Origin: Bacteroidota bacterium
GTDB lineage: Bacteria > Bacteroidota > Bacteroidia > Flavobacteriales > Flavobacteriaceae
DNA: 64,000 nt
Assembly (NCBI GenBank): GCA_023387965.1
Contig: JAEWHE010000027.1
Location: 1 to 64,000 of the forward strand
Direction of reading: 5' to 3'
Program-made: the position numbers and the translations under genes
Notes under the pieces: model-generated
Seen by the model: only the letters and a program-made list of their open reading frames with translations
Told to the model about the DNA's origin: nothing
The model's database searches: none
In this document: piece after piece, positions 60,026 through 64,000 of the stretch
Position numbering within the stretch: the stretch's first letter is position 1
How the letters are laid out: each line of letters starts with the position of its first letter

Positions 60026-62818
60026 ATGAAAAAACTTGTAATTAGTATTCTATTTGTAATGCAGGTTGTTTTTGCATTTGCGCAGCAGGAATCCTTGGTA
60101 AAGGGCCGTGTTGTTGACTCGAAAACACAAAAGCCGATGCAGAATGTTGTTGCAACACTTCAAAACACAACTTTAACCGTTTTAACAAATTCTGACGGTA
60201 TTTTTGTTTTTGAAAAAGTTTCTAACGGGTCATACCTTTTAGAAGTAAAAAGTACGGGATTCTCTCGTCAATTATTGTCAATTGAAGTTGAAGGCGAGCC
60301 TTTAGACGTGGGATTGGTAGTTTTGGAAGAAGATATTACTTCTGAACAAGAGTTGAGTTTAATTACCATTACCGAAAGTGATTTGGGTGATGATAATAGT
60401 GGTTCTGAAAGTACGGCAGGACTTTTACAAGCTGCAAGGGATGCATTTCAGCAATCTGCTGCTTTTAACTGGGGACAATCTAGATTTAGAATCAGAGGTT
60501 TAGACAATGAGTACGGAACGACCATGATAAATGGTGTGGTAATGAACAAAGTTTATGATGGAAGACCACAATGGAGTAACTGGGGTGGATTAAATGACGC
60601 TACAAGAAATCAAGAATTTACAATGGGTTCTGGCCCTTCAGATTATACATTTGGAGGAATTTTAGGAACACAAGAAATTAATACAAGAGCTTCTTTTTTC
60701 CGTCCGGGAACACGTTTGACCTTTTCAGGAACAAACACAAATTATAGCTGGAGATCAATGATCACTCACGCTTCGGGAATGGACAAAGACGGTTGGGCTT
60801 ATGTTATTTCAGGAGGAAAAAGATGGGCAAAAGAAGGTTACTTTGAAGGAACTGATTATGACGCTTTATCTTTGTTTGCAAGTGTTGAAAAAAGATTTAA
60901 TGCCAATCATAGCTTAAACTTTACGGCAATTTACGCTCAGAATAGTCGAGGGAAAAATTCGCCAAACACACAAGAAGTTACGGACCTTGCAGGTGTGAAA
61001 TACAATTCTTACTGGGGTTGGCAAGATGGTAAAAAAAGAAATTCACGTGATAAAGATGTAGAAGAGCCCATTTTTATGTTGAGCCATTTTTGGAAAATCA
61101 ATGAAAAAAACAGCTTAAACACTAACGTATCTTACCAATTTGGATCTATTGGAAACAGCAGATTAGATTTCAACAATGCAGCAAATCCTGATCCAACTTA
61201 TTACAGAAACTTACCGAGTTATTTTTCAACTAATTTAGCGCCTGAAGCTGATATTATTAGACAAAGAGAATTTTTCTTAGCAAACCGTCAGATCAACTGG
61301 GATTCATTTTACTTCGGAAATACCGCTCCATTAACTGATGCTCAAGGAAACGAGATTGGAAGAATTGCAAAGGAAAGTAGCACCATTTTATACGAAGACA
61401 GAACTGACGATAAACAATGGACTGCGAACTCTATCTTAAATTCGCAATTATCTGACAACATTATCCTAAACGCTGGTGCTACTTACAGAAAGTTAAAATC
61501 AGAAAATTTCCAGAACGTAGTAGATCTTTTAGGAGGTTCTCATTACCTAGACATCGATCCTTTCTTAGTAGGGGTTAGACAACAAACAGATCTTGACAAT
61601 CCAAACCGTCAAGTGGTAGTAGGAGACAGATTTGGATATAACTATAACTTATATGCTGATATAGTTGATGCGTTTTCTCAATTCAAATTTTCTTATACAA
61701 AATTTGATTTTTACGTAGCACAAAATTTCACACGCACACAATACCAAAGAGAAGGTCTTTACCGTAATGGAAATTATGAGAATAACTCTAAAGGGAAAAG
61801 TGCAAAAGTAAATTTTGAAAACTTTGGCTTTAAAGGAGGTATGACTTACAAATTAACTGGTCGCCACCTATTCGACGTTAACGCTGTTTACATGACAAAA
61901 GCGCCGACAATGCGAAACACTTTCCCTAACGCAAGAATGAACAACAATATCGTTCAAGATTTGCAAAGCGAAAAAGTGATGAGTGTTGACGGTAGTTATA
62001 TCATCAGAGCGCCAAAATTAAAAGCACGTATTACAGGTTATTTTGCAACCATTAAAGACGCAACGGACATCGGCTTTTACTTTGCCGAAGGTCTTGGGGT
62101 TCTAACCGATGATGGAGAAGCAGTTTCTAGTAATGGAAATGCTTTCGTAGCCGAAATCGTAACCGGAATGAACAAGAAAAATATGGGAGCGGAACTAGGT
62201 ATTGAATACCAATTGACGCAAACTATTAAACTTACTGGTTCTGCCGCATACGGACAATATACATTTGATAACAACCCAAATGTAAAATTAAACGTAGATA
62301 ATGTACGCCAAATCATTAACTTTGGTGAATCAACAATGAAGAATTATTATCAACCAGGTATGCCACAACAAGCATACGGATTTGGTGCAGAATATAGAGA
62401 TCCTCATTTTTGGTGGATTGGAGCTAACGTAAATTACTTGGCTGACAATTATTCTGATATTTCTCCGTTATTACGTACACAAAATTTCTTCATCAACCCT
62501 GCAACAGGAGGTCCTTTTGTAGATGCATCAGAAGAAAATGCTAGAGTATTATTAAGACAAGAAAAATTTGATCCTGTAACTTTGCTTAATTTAGTGGGAG
62601 GAAAATCTTGGAGAATAGACGGAAAAACATTCGGTTTCTTCGCAAGCATCAACAACGTTTTAAATAAAACTTATAAAACTGGAGGTTTTGAACAAGCTCG
62701 TAATGCAAACTTTAGAGAACTTAGTGACGATTTTATCGGAGGAACGCGCTCTTTCGGACCTAAGTACTTTTACGGATACGGTAGAACTTATTTCGTAAAC
62801 CTTTATATCAATTTCTAA
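60026..62818 (+). CDS. TonB-dependent receptor with carboxypeptidase-like N-terminal domain
   Basis: A 930-residue outer-membrane receptor. A signal peptide (MKKLVISILFVMQVVFAFAQQ) precedes a carboxypeptidase-like domain (VKGRVVDSKTQKPMQNVVATLQNTTL). A plug with RFRIRGLDNEYGTTMINGVVMNKVYDGR follows, and a large barrel ends in FYGYGRTYFVNLYINF. It is cotranscribed with the DUF5689 lipoprotein gene ten bases downstream, which may be its surface partner. No SusD gene. Confidence 0.94.
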   Translation: MKKLVISILFVMQVVFAFAQQESLVKGRVVDSKTQKPMQNVVATLQNTTLTVLTNSDGIFVFEKVSNGSYLLEVKSTGFSRQLLSIEVEGEPLDVGLVVLEEDITSEQELSLITITESDLGDDNSGSESTAGLLQAARDAFQQSAAFNWGQSRFRIRGLDNEYGTTMINGVVMNKVYDGRPQWSNWGGLNDATRNQEFTMGSGPSDYTFGGILGTQEINTRASFFRPGTRLTFSGTNTNYSWRSMITHASGMDKDGWAYVISGGKRWAKEGYFEGTDYDALSLFASVEKRFNANHSLNFTAIYAQNSRGKNSPNTQEVTDLAGVKYNSYWGWQDGKKRNSRDKDVEEPIFMLSHFWKINEKNSLNTNVSYQFGSIGNSRLDFNNAANPDPTYYRNLPSYFSTNLAPEADIIRQREFFLANRQINWDSFYFGNTAPLTDAQGNEIGRIAKESSTILYEDRTDDKQWTANSILNSQLSDNIILNAGATYRKLKSENFQNVVDLLGGSHYLDIDPFLVGVRQQTDLDNPNRQVVVGDRFGYNYNLYADIVDAFSQFKFSYTKFDFYVAQNFTRTQYQREGLYRNGNYENNSKGKSAKVNFENFGFKGGMTYKLTGRHLFDVNAVYMTKAPTMRNTFPNARMNNNIVQDLQSEKVMSVDGSYIIRAPKLKARITGYFATIKDATDIGFYFAEGLGVLTDDGEAVSSNGNAFVAEIVTGMNKKNMGAELGIEYQLTQTIKLTGSAAYGQYTFDNNPNVKLNVDNVRQIINFGESTMKNYYQPGMPQQAYGFGAEYRDPHFWWIGANVNYLADNYSDISPLLRTQNFFINPATGGPFVDASEENARVLLRQEKFDPVTLLNLVGGKSWRIDGKTFGFFASINNVLNKTYKTGGFEQARNANFRELSDDFIGGTRSFGPKYFYGYGRTYFVNLYINF

Positions 62819-62836
62819 AAACAAAAAATGCTAAAT

Positions 62837-64000
62837 ATGAAAACTAATTTATTAAAATCGATTTTCGGTATTGCCCTTTCTGCAGTACTTTTTACGGGTT
62901 GCGTGAATGAGGACGATTACTCAATCCCTAATTTAGAATGTAATGATCCGGGACTTGTTGCTACAAAAACAGTTCAAGATATTTATACTCAAGCCACTTC
63001 ATCTGCAGTACAATACACTGCAAACGATATTATCGAAGCACGTGTAGTGTCAAGTGATAAAGGAGGAAATTTCTTTAAAATTATGTATTTAACATCGTTA
63101 GATGGTGAAAGAGGATTTAGCTTAGCAATCAACAGACAAGATTTACACAACGAATACAACGTAGGCAGAAAAGTGTATATCAAACTTCAAGGACTTTACA
63201 CACAAATCCGTAACAACACCCTTCAAATCGGAGCGTTGTATAATGGTAACGTAGGTCAAATTGCCGAAGCAGAATACAAACAAAAGTTAATCAATTCTTG
63301 TAACTCTGTTGACGAGGAAACTTTGGTTAATGAATTTACGATTTCTCAAATTAATGATGCACAAATTGGTAAACTAATTGAACTTAAAGACGTACAGTTT
63401 GCTGACAGCGCGTTAGGACAAAATTACTACAACCCCGCTAACGTAACAGGATCAGAAACTAATCATTTCATCACAGATGCAACTGGGGCAACATTGATTT
63501 TCAGAACAGGATCTTTCGCAGAATATGCAGGTTTACCGGTATCAGAAAAAAGTGGAAGAATTAGAGGTATCCTTACAAAATTTGGAACTACTTTGCAATT
63601 TGTAGCTAGATATGCTACCGATATTAAATTAACTGAAGACAGAATTGGTGAAGAGCCAGGAGAACCAGGAGAGCCAGGAGAACCAGGAGCTCAACCAACA
63701 ACTCCAGCTAACTTCCTTTTTGCTGGTGGTGATTTCGAAAACTGGACTGCTTTTACAGGTGGGTTAAACAGCTTCGGGTTAAAAGCATACGCAACTCAAA
63801 GTGCTGGAACTGGTGCTAACGGAAGCAACTCTTTAAAAATCAACGGAACTCCAACTGCTAACGACTATGTTTTTACAGCTAAAGCTCCTTCTGGCTTACC
63901 AACAGCTCCTACAAAAATTACTTTTTGGGTAAAAGGAACTTCTGCAACAAAAGCACTTTCATTTAACGTTTACCGTGCAGCTGGTGGATATGATGTGTTT
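62837..64000 (+). CDS. DUF5689-containing surface lipoprotein (runs off the window)
   Basis: An open frame of 388 codons to the window end, with no stop. ATG 62837 (MKTNLLKSIFGIALSAVLF) gives a lipoprotein signal with lipobox FTGC; ATG 62828 is an alternative start in the same frame. Residues about 30-210 resemble DUF5689: IIEARVVSSDKGGNFFKIMYLTS and LQGLYTQIRNNTLQIGALYNG have OB-fold-like strands. A collagen-like EPGEPGEPGEPG linker (DNA 63653-63691, GAGCCAGGA-type units) leads to a carbohydrate-binding-like beta-sandwich. It may bind a ligand for the upstream receptor. Confidence 0.85.
   Translation, partial: MKTNLLKSIFGIALSAVLFTGCVNEDDYSIPNLECNDPGLVATKTVQDIYTQATSSAVQYTANDIIEARVVSSDKGGNFFKIMYLTSLDGERGFSLAINRQDLHNEYNVGRKVYIKLQGLYTQIRNNTLQIGALYNGNVGQIAEAEYKQKLINSCNSVDEETLVNEFTISQINDAQIGKLIELKDVQFADSALGQNYYNPANVTGSETNHFITDATGATLIFRTGSFAEYAGLPVSEKSGRIRGILTKFGTTLQFVARYATDIKLTEDRIGEEPGEPGEPGEPGAQPTTPANFLFAGGDFENWTAFTGGLNSFGLKAYATQSAGTGANGSNSLKINGTPTANDYVFTAKAPSGLPTAPTKITFWVKGTSATKALSFNVYRAAGGYDVF

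Noticed and set aside
60026..64000. SusCD-type polysaccharide utilisation locus
   Set aside because: There is no SusD homologue or glycoside hydrolase beside the TonB receptor, and the partner lipoprotein looks like DUF5689.
1..64000. CRISPR array, prophage, tRNA or rRNA genes
   Set aside because: No regularly spaced direct repeats, phage structural genes, tRNA cloverleaf or rRNA sequence was recognised on either strand. A tRNA scan was not possible here.

Overview
The window looks like a chromosome segment of a low-GC member of the Flavobacteriia, most likely Flavobacterium or a close relative. The support is gene content: TonB-dependent receptors with carboxypeptidase-like N-terminal domains, a type IX secretion C-terminal sorting domain on a PorZ-like protein, Bacteroidota-style LspA, DksA and IleS proteins, and a THC0290-type outer-membrane protein. 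A textbook Bacteroidota promoter (TTTG-N19-TAnnTTTG) and few Shine-Dalgarno sites fit the same assignment. No rRNA or tRNA gene, phage, insertion sequence or CRISPR array was seen.

Positions 1-7400 form an accessory island unlike the rest. About a dozen small, mostly same-strand genes are separated by 100-180 bp spacers. They encode a DUF7660-like protein, an EF-Tu-domain mini-protein, a DUF6624-like lipoprotein, an immunity-like protein, small membrane proteins, a uracil-DNA-glycosylase-like protein and unknowns. Several spacers are imperfect palindromes ending in GTTA/GTTR-type cores, and the sequence before a gene can be the reverse complement of the sequence after the same gene. That is the geometry of integron gene cassettes with attC sites. 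No integrase is present, so I read it as a degenerate cassette array (CALIN-like). REP-like GC-rich palindromes replace the expected site in two places.

Positions 7450-20200 hold dinB, a large Gcr-type membrane protein, a CYTH-hydrolase pair, a complete RND efflux operon (GbsR regulator, adaptor, pump, outer-membrane factor) with an 18-bp palindromic operator candidate inside the regulator's promoter, and two tandem RlpA-like proteins. Positions 20300-31500 hold a CPA2 cation/proton antiporter, DedA, a TonB receptor, pgi, an M23 peptidase and a kynA-DUF3108 unit, preceded by a strong promoter and an intrinsic terminator that define an about 113-nt leader or small RNA.

Positions 31700-36000 encode tyrosine breakdown (hpd, hmgA) and an amino-acid permease, so with kynA and the 3-hydroxyanthranilate dioxygenase at 58.2-58.8 kb the window is rich in aromatic amino acid catabolism. 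Positions 36000-53500 are mainly housekeeping: patatin/Omp85 fusion, uvrC, folate cyclo-ligase, lspA, a DksA-like protein with a degenerate zinc finger, ileS, an AlkB-like protein, recO, porZ and gdhA. Positions 54000-56200 carry a two-gene ergothioneine module (egtB, egtD), followed by an ALDH7-type dehydrogenase. The end has an endonuclease/exonuclease/phosphatase-family protein divergent from a TonB receptor and a DUF5689 lipoprotein that runs off the window, possibly an uptake locus for nucleic acid or a phosphate ester.
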